From Phocaeicola_A sp963643925 (lineage in GTDB: Bacteria; Bacteroidota; Bacteroidia; Bacteroidales; Bacteroidaceae): 39,125 bases of DNA. The stretch spans positions 1-39,125 of the forward strand of contig CAVINS010000033.1 in assembly GCA_963643925.1 (NCBI GenBank), read 5' to 3'. A program made the position numbers and the translations under genes. The notes under the pieces are model-generated. The model did not search any database. It saw only the letters and a list, made by a program, of their open reading frames with translations, and was not told the DNA's origin. Position 1 is the first letter of the stretch. Every line of letters begins with the position of its first letter. Shown here piece after piece: positions 23,740 to 32,570 of the stretch.

Positions 23740-24000
23740 GAAAAATGAGCCTAGGGTCTCGGGCGCTTGAGCCTAGGGTCTCTGAAAAGAGGGTTTACAG
23801 TCCCCGAAAAGCAAGCGTACGGGCATCAGTTCTCGACCTCTTTGACCATTGAGCTATGGTCCGTTGGAAATTGAAGTATTACCTCAAGTGCCGGAGAAGT
23901 ATACTTCAAGTGCCAATGAAGTATTACTTCAATGGGCGATGAAGTATACTTCATTGGCACTTGACCTAGGGCTCTACCATCAATGAAGCCATAGCTCGTT
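23740..24000. repeat. Cluster of short palindromic and direct repeats between convergent genes
   Basis: This lies inside the 368-bp gap between the lipoprotein and the alpha-2-macroglobulin. TGAGCCTAGGGTCTC occurs at 23746-23760 and 23768-23782 (period 22), with a related GACCTAGGGCTCT at 23964-23976. At 23872-23962 four tandem units of 22-23 bp each begin GAAGTATTAC or GAAGTATACTTC. Units 2-4 also form a 24-bp inverted repeat (23906-23930 against 23941-23964, one unpaired base, 10-nt loop). An outer pair, GAGCTATGG (23851-23859) and CCATAGCTC (23989-23997), brackets the array. No gene, transposase or CRISPR spacer is present. It could fold into a cruciform or a large hairpin acting as a bidirectional terminator. 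Confidence 0.8.
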
Positions 24001-24077
24001 GTTTCGCAAACCTTCTTTTCTGTAAAATAGGCTCTACTGACCTATAGGGGACATAACCATGTTAGGATTTGAGGTAC

Positions 24078-27000
24078 TCAGCGCTGCACGTTGAGCACCT
24101 GTCCGCCAGTGCGGGCACCGAAGGCGGGGGCGTAGGCAGACTGCACTTTCACGGTTCCCATCTCATAGGTTCCCGGCATGGTCAGGTAATAGAAGCTCTC
24201 GAACGTGCGGGTGCCCTTCGTCAGCTTATCCATATAGTACTCCATGGTGGCATCTTTTATGGCAAGATAGTATCCCCAACGATAACCTGAATGCGTGGAG
24301 ACGGGCTCCATGCAGGAGGCGCGGTTCTCCTTCAGCTGAATGAAGTCCATGTCGCGGTCGGCTTTCAGCGTCAGCACACTCTTCACTTTGTCGCCCACTC
24401 GCAGCTGCGTGTCGGCGGTCACCTTCTCCCACTCGGTTCCATTCTTTGCCACGCGCTCCACATAGAGGTCGCGACGGATAGAGAGTCCTTCGTCGTAGGG
24501 GGCCAACTTGTCCACATCCTCGGTGTAGCGTGCATAGACGGCTCCGTAGGAGAGACCTTCGTCTATCTTCTCCACGGTGAAGGTGCGGGGTGCCTGCTGC
24601 TTGCCGGGCAGCGAAAGGGTCTCCTTCACGGAGTTCAGACCGATGGTGGGCTCCTGCCCTACCCGTTCACCGTCGAGGTGCAGCTTGGGCATAGGTTTGT
24701 CCGCCAATAGGGAGGCGTTATCCAGCAACAGGGCGTAGACGGCATTGACGGTATTCAGCGGGGTGTCCCAACTCTGCACGCGCTTCTGCTGCAACAGCCA
24801 CTGGCGCATCTCGGCCACTTCCGCATCGTGACCGCCCACCCGCTGCAAGGTCTCTATCACCATGCTCTCCGTCGGGATGCGATAGTCGCTCCAGTCGTAC
24901 TGTGCCAGGAAGGTGTCATAGTAGCGGCCCATCTCGGGCGTGGCGACGCTATACTCGAGCAGTGTCTTCACCATATCGTCGCGCAGGGAGGCGTCGGCAT
25001 CGGTGTCGAACAGCTGTGCCGCCACGGCCTTGCCGTAGATGGTCATCTGTCCGGTGGTCTCCTTCAGTCGCTTCATGAAGTAGTCGCGGGTCTTCTGCAA
25101 TTCTTTGTCCAACGGGCGTTGCGCCAGATGGTTCAGATAGAGGTAGTGGGAGACGAACTCGCCGGGCCACCAGTAATGCTTGTCCTTGCGCATCTCCTTC
25201 TCTATCTTCTGGGCGATACCGTCGAGATAGCGGAAGCCATCGTCCACCATAGCCGTACAATCGCTGTTCATCACACCGGTGAGGTACTTCGCACGCAGCA
25301 GGGTCTCCATCACAGTGAGGGTCATGTAGCGGTTGGCGGACATGCCTTTGTACCAGCTCCATCCACCTTCGTCGGTCTGCAGGTCATGCAACTTGGCGAG
25401 ATAGAGTGCTTGCTGGTTGCGCAGGGTGTTGAGGTCGAACTGGCGACAGAGCCGGCGTTGCTGCGTCTCTCGGTCGGCATCCTCCACGAAGGGGGAGGCC
25501 TCCAGCAGGAGCTCCTTCAGCTCGGGGTTGCGTTGCAACTCGCTCTGCAAAGTCTCCTCGGGGGCGCTGGCGCCCTGTGCTTTCCAAGCGTCCATGAGGG
25601 TGCGGATGCGCGGGTTGTGTTCCACCATCCACGTGGAGAGCAGCGAGGCATAGTAGGCGGCGGAGAGCGAGCAGGCGTTGTGGTCCGAAGGCGACCCGAC
25701 GGAAGGCAATGCCAGCACCGCCAACCAAGCGGGGTTGCCGGTGAACTCTATGGTAAGGTGGCGGTTTGCGGCCGTCGCACTTTGGTTATTGAAGAGGCAT
25801 GAGAGGTCGGTGTTGTGGGTGCCAGGTTGGGTCATCGTCACGCTGACGGCCTCCACCACGGGTTCTTTCTTGTCGAGCACCGGCAACAGGTGTTGCTCGC
25901 CGTCGCTGTATCCGTTGCCCTCGGCCACCATGCGGCAGGCCATCACGGGATGGTCGGCGCTCACGTGGTAGATGAAGGCCACGGGCATCGTGCCGCCGGC
26001 CTTCAAGCTGAACGGTTGTCGTGCCGTGTGGAAAGTCTTCTCCGTCACAGGGTCAAAGAGTTCCATGCGTACAGTGCCAGAGATTTGCTTCTGTGTGAGG
26101 TTGGAGAGGGTCGCTGAGAGGGTCGCCTTATCCCCCACCCTGAGAAAGCGTGGCAGTGAGGCCTGCAGCATGAATTCCTTGGAAGCCACCGCCAGTGTAT
26201 CGAGCACGGCGCAGTCCATGGCCTTGTTGTGGGCCAAGCCTTTCAGGTGCCAGGTGGTGAGACTCTCGGGCAGTGTGAAGACAATGTCCACCTCGCCCTG
26301 CCCGTTCGTACGGAGCTGAGGATAGAAGAAGGCTGTCTCGGCAAAGTTGGTGCGGGGAGCGGCATCGGCGGACAAATCGCGTTCTTCCACCATATCGTCT
26401 TGAGCAGTTGCGCCCACAGAACCAGTCATGTCTTCATTGACCTCGAGTCTAGCTGCAACGGCGCTGACTTTCTTGGGAGCAGCGTCCGTCTGCAGGCTCA
26501 TCAGAGATATCCGATTGGCAGACCGTAACATCATCTTTCCATGCAAACCATAATCCATGCGTCCAAAAGGAGACACCAGTTTTGTATAGTTCCAATCGCT
26601 GCAGATCAGTTTCTCCGTCTTGAAGTTTACGGCCATATAGTATTCCATCTGCCTCAGCATCCGCATACCCAAATAGTAAGGTGTACTCCTATATATATTA
26701 TAAGGTATGCGCCACACCGAGGAGTTGAAGTTCTTATCCAACGAAGCATCATAGAGTGCGGCCATTATTTCTGCCGTTGCCGGCTGTCCGTCCTTGTTCA
26801 GCACCTGCAGTCTCCACTCTTCGCTTCCTCCAGCCGTGAGATGGTCCCGGAAAGTTTTCCATTTCAGTTTCAACCGTTTGTCCGGTATCGGCTTCTCCAC
26901 CACAGTTCTGTATTCACTCAACCTACCATTCTTCGCAAAAGCGAAATAGGCCACAATGAAGTCTCCGTAATTGTTCAGTTCGGTTTCCTTCAGCGGTATC

Positions 27001-29672
27001 GGCCACGACTTGAGTTCGTTGGACAGTCTAACGAGATGGCCACAACTGCTGCCAGTACCTAGATAGGTACAACAGAAGACCGACAAATCCGAGGCTGTTG
27101 TACCCATATAGACAATCGGGGTTCCACCGGCTTCATCTGTTTTGGTGTGTACGAAAAAGTCCATCCCAGCAGGTAATGAGGCATCAGACAAAGATAGCAT
27201 CGCGAAGTCCAGTGAATCGCAAGTTTCCGTTCCTCCACCTTTCACGCGCATTTTCATACGATAGTTGTCCGATGGCAGTCGGTATATCTTATCGAGGCAA
27301 AATGGTTGTCCACTCGTCTGACGGCCCTCAAGCAGACGTTCCCTCAATGTAGAGTGAACCGAGCGGTTGCCGAACAGGTCCGTTTCGGTGCGCTTCTCCA
27401 ACCGATAGATTTCATACTCCACCTCTGTAGCAACCTGACATTCAGCCATATTCTTCACTACGAGTTGCATCTCTCTCGGTTCTTCCTTTATCCAATAAGC
27501 GGGCGCATCGGACAGATATATCCGACAGGGCAAAGCACGGACCCATATAGAAGAGGAAAGATTCTGCGTCTCACCATCGATGGAAGTCACCTTCAGACTG
27601 TAGTTATACACGTCATCCACGGACTGTTCCGTCGGGATAGGGAAACGGAAGTCCCCTGCGGAGTCTGTCCGTACGGTGGAATGACTCCATTCGCCGTCCC
27701 GTTTGCCGCTTCTGCCTATGGAATATTCCACTTCAGCCTGCTGCATGGGAGCTCCGGAGAAGCGTGTGGCGGTTCCTGTTATCCACAATGTGTCGCCAGC
27801 CTTATATAATTCGGTAACCGGATGCAGTTTGACTTCGAATTGCGGGCGTTTGTACTCCTCTACCAGAAAACTCACATAATGCTTGCACCCATCTCCTTCC
27901 GCCTCCAATGTAAACCGGCCGTTCAGACAGACTGTCGGCAAGGTAAAGGTTGTCTTGAACGATCCGAAATCGTTGGTCGACACAATACTGTGGCCGATGG
28001 CTTTCCCATTGACATCCTTTAGCGTGAGGTTTATTTGCTTGGCTTCCTGCACCGAGAGGCTGTCGCCCTTCTGTGAGAACAGGATACCCGAGACGTAAAC
28101 AGTCTGTCCGGGGCGATAAACTCCCCTGTCGCTATAGATGGCAAGTCGGAATTTTTCTTTCTCAGCAGTGACCACCACATTGCCTCTCGCTATGGAGAGC
28201 AATGGCATACACGTCCTCCCTTCAGTCGTAGCGCGAATGTGGGTCAGCCGCCTTTGCACGTCGGTCTCGTCGGTAGTCCAACTCAACAGTCCTTCGCTGT
28301 CCGCATACATATCCTTGCCGGATTTGGTGTATTTCCCTTGTGAGTAAGCATAGAACTCCACGTTGGCATTCGGCACGGGCTTGCCACTCATCCGGTCTAT
28401 TACCATCGCATGAGTCACGTTATGGAAACGGCTTCCCACTATCACATTCAGCGCATAGACGTGAACCAGGATTTTCTCGGTGCAGCACTTGCCATAGTAG
28501 GGCTTCACGGGGACAGCCTCCAACCGATAGTATCCTTCTTCGGGGATGGTAACCATCAGTGCAGTGTCCTTTCCTATCAAATCCGATGTAGGCTTTAAGG
28601 TATAGTGTTCGGTCTTGTAAAGTGTTTCCCGGTTTTTCCAATAAGCATCCTCGGCATCATACATCCATATTTTATTGGAATCGTCCACATCCAGTTTATA
28701 AACGTTCAAGTCAAAAGCCGACAGGTTGCGGTAAGACACCGTAAAAGCATGTGGTTTGCCCGGATACATGTCTCCCGGATGGAGAGACAGCGAGGATGCC
28801 AGCAATTTCGTCCTTGCATTCCTTAGTTTGTTGGTGCACCTGTATTTGGGGAATCGGCGTATACCCTCTTCCAACAAATCCATTGCCTCAAGACATTTCT
28901 TTGAGTCGCTCAAGAGCGATGCCAACCTTTCGTATGCCTCTACGATCGTCTCCACATCGCCATACTTAGCTATCAGCCGACGGTAACGTTGTATGCGCAG
29001 GCTGTCATCCGAGTTCGGTAGTTGACCAATGGAGTCAACCGCCGTCAGCACATAGGCCTCCCGTTCGCCACGGGCGAGGAAATAGCGTTGCAGATTATCG
29101 TATAGTTGGCCTCTCGTCTTCGTCCTGTCTTCGTAATTGGAATTCCCCAAGATTTTTATCGCCCGCCGCGCCAGCACCGGGTACATGCGGTTCTGCTCGT
29201 AGCGTTGGCTGCCATCGCCCAGCTCCACCATGGGGAGAAAGGCCTTGGCGGAGCGGTTGCCCAAGGCATTCATGGGTTGCACCGAGCGCATGAGGTATGT
29301 GCGCCAGTCGGCGGTGGGGTCGTGCTTCTGGCACATCTCGCCCAAGAGACTATAGAGTACGGCGGCATCGACGGAGTCCTGCTCTGCAGCGGCCCAGCGC
29401 TTCAGACCGTCGATGTCCACCTGCAGGCTGTCCTGGGAGATGCGACAGCGGGCGTCCGTCATCACCAGATAGGATTTCATCATCTGCGGAGCGTTGTGCT
29501 CCTTCTGCGCCTTTTGGTAGATGGCGAGCGCCGATTGGACCGCCGATTTGGGCAGGTCTTTCCGAAGGTTCGCCTCCACTTGCGCCCACAGTTTCTCGTA
29601 CGACTCTGCTTTGGCGGCTGTCCCCCACACCAGGCAGCAAACTATCGATGTCAACAAAATGGTATATTTCAT
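24078..29672 (-). CDS. Alpha-2-macroglobulin family protein, no thioester
   Basis: This envelope protein of 1864 residues, the longest gene in the window, has a signal peptide (MKYTILLTSIVCCLVWG, cleavage near AKAES). An N-terminal helical region (about 25-290) is unlike classical macroglobulins and may be TPR-like. MG domains follow; the MG2 signature SDRGVYRPGQTVYVSG is near 525. The A2M domain is at about 1130-1220 (FFYPQLRTNGQGEVD, then LPESLTTWHLKG). The helical thioester-type domain (about 1310-1600) has SDHNACSLSAAYY where thioester proteins have GCxEQ, so covalent trapping is not expected. A C-terminal domain carries LPYDE-like APYDEGLSI. Such proteins are thought to trap proteases or guard the periplasm, but this one lacks the usual PBP1C partner nearby. 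Confidence 0.92.
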   Translation of the reverse strand: MKYTILLTSIVCCLVWGTAAKAESYEKLWAQVEANLRKDLPKSAVQSALAIYQKAQKEHNAPQMMKSYLVMTDARCRISQDSLQVDIDGLKRWAAAEQDSVDAAVLYSLLGEMCQKHDPTADWRTYLMRSVQPMNALGNRSAKAFLPMVELGDGSQRYEQNRMYPVLARRAIKILGNSNYEDRTKTRGQLYDNLQRYFLARGEREAYVLTAVDSIGQLPNSDDSLRIQRYRRLIAKYGDVETIVEAYERLASLLSDSKKCLEAMDLLEEGIRRFPKYRCTNKLRNARTKLLASSLSLHPGDMYPGKPHAFTVSYRNLSAFDLNVYKLDVDDSNKIWMYDAEDAYWKNRETLYKTEHYTLKPTSDLIGKDTALMVTIPEEGYYRLEAVPVKPYYGKCCTEKILVHVYALNVIVGSRFHNVTHAMVIDRMSGKPVPNANVEFYAYSQGKYTKSGKDMYADSEGLLSWTTDETDVQRRLTHIRATTEGRTCMPLLSIARGNVVVTAEKEKFRLAIYSDRGVYRPGQTVYVSGILFSQKGDSLSVQEAKQINLTLKDVNGKAIGHSIVSTNDFGSFKTTFTLPTVCLNGRFTLEAEGDGCKHYVSFLVEEYKRPQFEVKLHPVTELYKAGDTLWITGTATRFSGAPMQQAEVEYSIGRSGKRDGEWSHSTVRTDSAGDFRFPIPTEQSVDDVYNYSLKVTSIDGETQNLSSSIWVRALPCRIYLSDAPAYWIKEEPREMQLVVKNMAECQVATEVEYEIYRLEKRTETDLFGNRSVHSTLRERLLEGRQTSGQPFCLDKIYRLPSDNYRMKMRVKGGGTETCDSLDFAMLSLSDASLPAGMDFFVHTKTDEAGGTPIVYMGTTASDLSVFCCTYLGTGSSCGHLVRLSNELKSWPIPLKETELNNYGDFIVAYFAFAKNGRLSEYRTVVEKPIPDKRLKLKWKTFRDHLTAGGSEEWRLQVLNKDGQPATAEIMAALYDASLDKNFNSSVWRIPYNIYRSTPYYLGMRMLRQMEYYMAVNFKTEKLICSDWNYTKLVSPFGRMDYGLHGKMMLRSANRISLMSLQTDAAPKKVSAVAARLEVNEDMTGSVGATAQDDMVEERDLSADAAPRTNFAETAFFYPQLRTNGQGEVDIVFTLPESLTTWHLKGLAHNKAMDCAVLDTLAVASKEFMLQASLPRFLRVGDKATLSATLSNLTQKQISGTVRMELFDPVTEKTFHTARQPFSLKAGGTMPVAFIYHVSADHPVMACRMVAEGNGYSDGEQHLLPVLDKKEPVVEAVSVTMTQPGTHNTDLSCLFNNQSATAANRHLTIEFTGNPAWLAVLALPSVGSPSDHNACSLSAAYYASLLSTWMVEHNPRIRTLMDAWKAQGASAPEETLQSELQRNPELKELLLEASPFVEDADRETQQRRLCRQFDLNTLRNQQALYLAKLHDLQTDEGGWSWYKGMSANRYMTLTVMETLLRAKYLTGVMNSDCTAMVDDGFRYLDGIAQKIEKEMRKDKHYWWPGEFVSHYLYLNHLAQRPLDKELQKTRDYFMKRLKETTGQMTIYGKAVAAQLFDTDADASLRDDMVKTLLEYSVATPEMGRYYDTFLAQYDWSDYRIPTESMVIETLQRVGGHDAEVAEMRQWLLQQKRVQSWDTPLNTVNAVYALLLDNASLLADKPMPKLHLDGERVGQEPTIGLNSVKETLSLPGKQQAPRTFTVEKIDEGLSYGAVYARYTEDVDKLAPYDEGLSIRRDLYVERVAKNGTEWEKVTADTQLRVGDKVKSVLTLKADRDMDFIQLKENRASCMEPVSTHSGYRWGYYLAIKDATMEYYMDKLTKGTRTFESFYYLTMPGTYEMGTVKVQSAYAPAFGARTGGQVLNVQR

Positions 29673-29697
29673 ATCCGTACCTATTTAATATTTCCTA

Positions 29698-29705
29698 CAA
29701 ATATA
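29698..29705 (-). promoter_or_regulatory. -7 element of the alpha-2-macroglobulin gene
   Basis: TATATTTG on the minus strand, 26 bp before the ATG at 29672. Confidence 0.6.
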
Positions 29706-29779
29706 GGGGATCGCCTCCTACCACCACACACAATTCCAAATAAAAAAGCATAAAGAGCTGACATTCCGCCTACAAAGCA

Positions 29780-30010
29780 GCCTCAGCGGGGAGGCACGGC
29801 AAGCGGCTTTCGCCGCTTGGCTTCTCGTTTCAAGGAGATGCCGAGTTATCGTCCTTCAGATGCCTTCTCAATAAAATATCTCGGCATGCGGCGGAAGCCT
29901 AGATGCTAATGGATGCTCCTCCAGATGCAAAGCGGGCTGCCCGTCCCACGATGATGGGGAGAAGCAGCCCGTTGTGCTGTATCGTCAGCAAGCAGCTGTG
30001 TGCTTGCGGG
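29780..30010. other. 341-bp gap with a series of GC-rich hairpins
   Basis: No gene is seen between 29673 and 30013. Five hairpins stand in a row: 29780-29795 (GCCTC/GAGGC), 29800-29819 (CAAGCGGC/GCCGCTTG, with a GAAA tetraloop on the minus strand), 29838-29887 (ATGCCGAG/CTCGGCAT, long loop), 29933-29971 (CGGGCTGC/GCAGCCCG) and 29988-30007 (GCAAGC/GCTTGC). The last two lie just after the pepD stop codon. Confidence 0.65.
29930..29971 (-). terminator. Probable terminator of the flippase-pepD operon
   Basis: CGGGCTGC (29933-29940) and GCAGCCCG (29964-29971) form a perfect 8-bp stem, with CTTTG as a weak tail on the minus strand, about 45 bp after the pepD stop. Confidence 0.5.
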
Positions 30011-30013
30011 GTG

Positions 30014-31474
30014 TCAGGCTTTCTTCGGAGTGTTGGCAAGCGTAGCTACCAGGAAGTCGTAGAACTTCGCCACGGAAGGTATCAACACACGCTCAGCGGG
30101 TGAGTGGGGCGACTGCAACGTCGGTCCGAAGGAAATCATGTCCAAGCCCGGCATGGTGGCACCGATGATGCCGCACTCCAGTCCGGCGTGAATGACGACC
30201 ACGCGGGCTTCCTCGCCAAACTGCTCGTGGTAGGACTTCACCATCGCCTTCAGGATGGGCGATTCCATGTTGGGATCCCAACCGGAGTAGCTTCCGGACA
30301 TCTCCACCTTCATGCCTGCCATAGAGAAGCAGCTCTCGAGCGAAGTGGCCAGATACTCTTTCATGGAGTCGGACGAACTGCGCACCAACACCTGGAACGA
30401 TGCCTCGCCGCCGCCGATGTTGATGATGGCAAGGTTGGAAGAAGTCTCCACCGTATCGGGTTTGGTAGGAATCATACGCATGATGCCGTTCTGGCAAGCG
30501 AAGATGGCGTCCACCAGGTTGTCCTGAATCTCCTCGGGCACCTCCGTAGCGGGCAGGGCCACCTTCTCGGCCTTGAAGGAGATAGGTGTCTCGGTTGCCT
30601 GGAATTCTTCGTTGAAGAGTTTCTCGCAGTATGCTACCAAGTCCATCACGTCCTCTTCATTGTCGGCAGGCAGTGTGATCACCACCTCGCACTCGCGCGG
30701 GATGGCATTGCGCATGTTGCCGCCATTCCAGTTTACCAAACGAGCCTCGTCCGAAGCGATAGCTTCGCGTACGAAGCGTGCCATCAGCTTGTTGGCGTTG
30801 GCGCGTCCTTGGTTTATCTCCAGTCCGGAGTGTCCGCCGCGCAGACCTTTCAGGGTCACCTTCAGGGCGATGTCCTCGGGGTCGGTCTCCACCTCTTTGT
30901 ACTGCAGGGTCGCCGTCACGTCCACGCCGCCTGCACAACCGATGAAGAGCTCGCCCTCGGTCTCGGAGTCGAGGTTGAGCAGGATCTCGCCATTCAGTTC
31001 GCCGGCCTTCAGGCCGAAGGCACCATACATGCCCGTCTCCTCGTCGGCGGTGATGAGGGCCTCCAGCGGACCGTGCTTCAGGGTGTCGTCCTCCATCACA
31101 GCCATGATGGCGGCCACGCCCATGCCGTCGTCGGAGCCCAGGGTGGTGCCGTTGGCCTTCACCCAATCGCCGTCGATGATGGTCTCGATGGGGTCTTTCT
31201 CGAAGTCGTGTACCTTATCGTTGTTCTTCTGCGGAACCATGTCCATGTGTGCCTGCAAGATGACTCCCTTGCAATCCTCCATGCCCGGAGTGGCGGGCTT
31301 GCGGTAGATTACGTTGCCGGCCTCGTCGAGGATGGTCTCCACACCGATGGTCTTACCAAACTGTACCAAGAAGTCCTGCACGGGTTTCAAGTGTCCCGAC
31401 GGACGTGGAACCTGCGTCAGTTCATAAAAGTGCTTCCACACATTCTGTGGAGCCAAAGACTGAATTGTTTTCAT
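30014..31474 (-). CDS. pepD: Aminoacyl-histidine dipeptidase (M20C, cytosolic nonspecific dipeptidase)
   Basis: A cytoplasmic zinc dipeptidase of 486 residues that cleaves carnosine-like and many other dipeptides. Metal and catalytic motifs: the His/Asp of QAHMDMVPQKN (about 80), the metal-bridging Asp in LGSDDGMGVAAI (about 115), the catalytic Glu pair in TADEETGMYGAFGL (about 148), LDSETEGEL (about 175), and the late HAGLECGIIG (about 435). GLRGGHSGLEINQGRANA is the lid-domain signature of PepD. It overlaps the upstream flippase gene by 4 bp, so both are on one transcript. Confidence 0.96.
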   Translation of the reverse strand: MKTIQSLAPQNVWKHFYELTQVPRPSGHLKPVQDFLVQFGKTIGVETILDEAGNVIYRKPATPGMEDCKGVILQAHMDMVPQKNNDKVHDFEKDPIETIIDGDWVKANGTTLGSDDGMGVAAIMAVMEDDTLKHGPLEALITADEETGMYGAFGLKAGELNGEILLNLDSETEGELFIGCAGGVDVTATLQYKEVETDPEDIALKVTLKGLRGGHSGLEINQGRANANKLMARFVREAIASDEARLVNWNGGNMRNAIPRECEVVITLPADNEEDVMDLVAYCEKLFNEEFQATETPISFKAEKVALPATEVPEEIQDNLVDAIFACQNGIMRMIPTKPDTVETSSNLAIINIGGGEASFQVLVRSSSDSMKEYLATSLESCFSMAGMKVEMSGSYSGWDPNMESPILKAMVKSYHEQFGEEARVVVIHAGLECGIIGATMPGLDMISFGPTLQSPHSPAERVLIPSVAKFYDFLVATLANTPKKA

Positions 31475-32460
31475 AAGCTATTAGTTTTATTAGTGAACGG
31501 CAAAGCCGCCATTCCGTAAATTCCCAACAAAATTATCAATAAAGTTTGTATTCCGTGCACCAGGAGGGCAAATATTCCCGCCTCCTCTTGTCCCACGCCA
31601 TAGAGCACCATCATGGAGATGACGGCGAAATGCCACGGACCGGCACCGTTGGGTGTGGGCACCACCACGGCGATGCTGCCCACCACGAACATCACCATGC
31701 CCGCCATCAGACCGAGCTGCACGGTGAAGTCGAAGCAGTAGAACGTGAGGTAGAAGTGGAGCACGTAGCACACCCAGATGGCCATAGTATATAATAGGTA
31801 TAGCGGAGGGTTCTTCACCTTGCGGATGGAGAGCACCCCTTCCCAGATATTTTTCATCATTCCCTTCACACGGCCCAGTATCGCCACGCGCTTCACCAGC
31901 AGGTACGCCAGCAGGCAGATAGCCAACACGCAGACCACGATGATGTAGAAGTTGGCGGAGGCAAGTCTGTCGCCTACGGCATGGAAGTCGGTTCCCGTCT
32001 CGTGGAAGAAGGAGCGGAACACGTTCACCTGCGACAGCAGCACCACGCCGGTGATGATCATGGCGCACACCATGTCGACGAGCCGTTCCGTCACCACCGT
32101 GCCCACGGACTTGGCAAAGGAGACGCCGTCGTAGCGGGAGAGCACGGCACAGCGGGAGAGCTCGCCGATGCGGGGAATCACCAGGTTGGCGGCGTAGGAG
32201 ATGAAGATGGCGTTCACACAGTTGCCCGAGCGGGCATGCTCGCCCATAGGCTCCAATGCGAGTCGCCAACGCCATCCGCGCAGCACGTGGCTCATCACCC
32301 CGAAGACGAGGGACAACAGCATCCACCCGTAGTCCATGCCGTGCAGCAGCACCTGCTCCACCTTGGCCCAGTCGAAGTCACGATAGGTCCAGTAGAGTAT
32401 CGCGCCGCCCAACAGCAGCGGGAAGACTACCTTCAGTATGGAATAGACAACCTTTTTCAA
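31471..32460 (-). CDS. Flippase-like integral membrane protein (LPG synthase TM-domain family, UPF0104)
   Basis: 329 residues with about eight hydrophobic helices and no soluble catalytic domain. This corresponds to the membrane part of lysylphosphatidylglycerol synthase (MprF) found alone in many bacteria. Family features are GWMLLSLVFGVMSHVLRGWRW (helix 2 and loop), SYAANLVIPRIGELSRCAVL with the conserved P-R-x-G-E, RLVDMVCAMII and the late VPTPNGAGPWHF. Family members are thought to move lipids, but the substrate is unknown. It is the first gene before pepD, overlapping it by 4 bp, with its own promoter at about 32519. Confidence 0.9.
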   Translation of the reverse strand: MKKVVYSILKVVFPLLLGGAILYWTYRDFDWAKVEQVLLHGMDYGWMLLSLVFGVMSHVLRGWRWRLALEPMGEHARSGNCVNAIFISYAANLVIPRIGELSRCAVLSRYDGVSFAKSVGTVVTERLVDMVCAMIITGVVLLSQVNVFRSFFHETGTDFHAVGDRLASANFYIIVVCVLAICLLAYLLVKRVAILGRVKGMMKNIWEGVLSIRKVKNPPLYLLYTMAIWVCYVLHFYLTFYCFDFTVQLGLMAGMVMFVVGSIAVVVPTPNGAGPWHFAVISMMVLYGVGQEEAGIFALLVHGIQTLLIILLGIYGMAALPFTNKTNSL

Positions 32461-32503
32461 CTATATCCGCTCCTAAATAAATTGAATATTGATATTTAAT
32501 ACG

Positions 32504-32526
32504 TACCTTTGCACGCTGCAAAGATA
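32504..32526. promoter_or_regulatory. Face-to-face promoters of rsmA and the flippase gene
   Basis: TACCTTTG on the plus strand (32504-32511) and TATCTTTG on the minus strand (32519-32526) point at each other across 7 bp, forming the near-palindrome TTTGC-ACGCT-GCAAA. The predicted start points (about 32518 and 32512) cross, so the two transcripts would overlap by a few bases and polymerases at the two promoters should exclude each other. Confidence 0.65.
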
Positions 32527-32570
32527 GTAGGATTAAAGAACATTGTCATACTAAAATCGAGAATAAATCT

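Noticed and set aside
23872..23964. CRISPR array or attachment site
   Set aside because: Units are contiguous palindromes of 22-23 bp without spacers; there is no integrase or tRNA at the site.
30104..31519. Open frame of about 470 codons opposite pepD
   Set aside because: Antisense shadow caused by G+C-rich codon use in pepD; the predicted sequence is His/Val/Leu-rich and shows no family.
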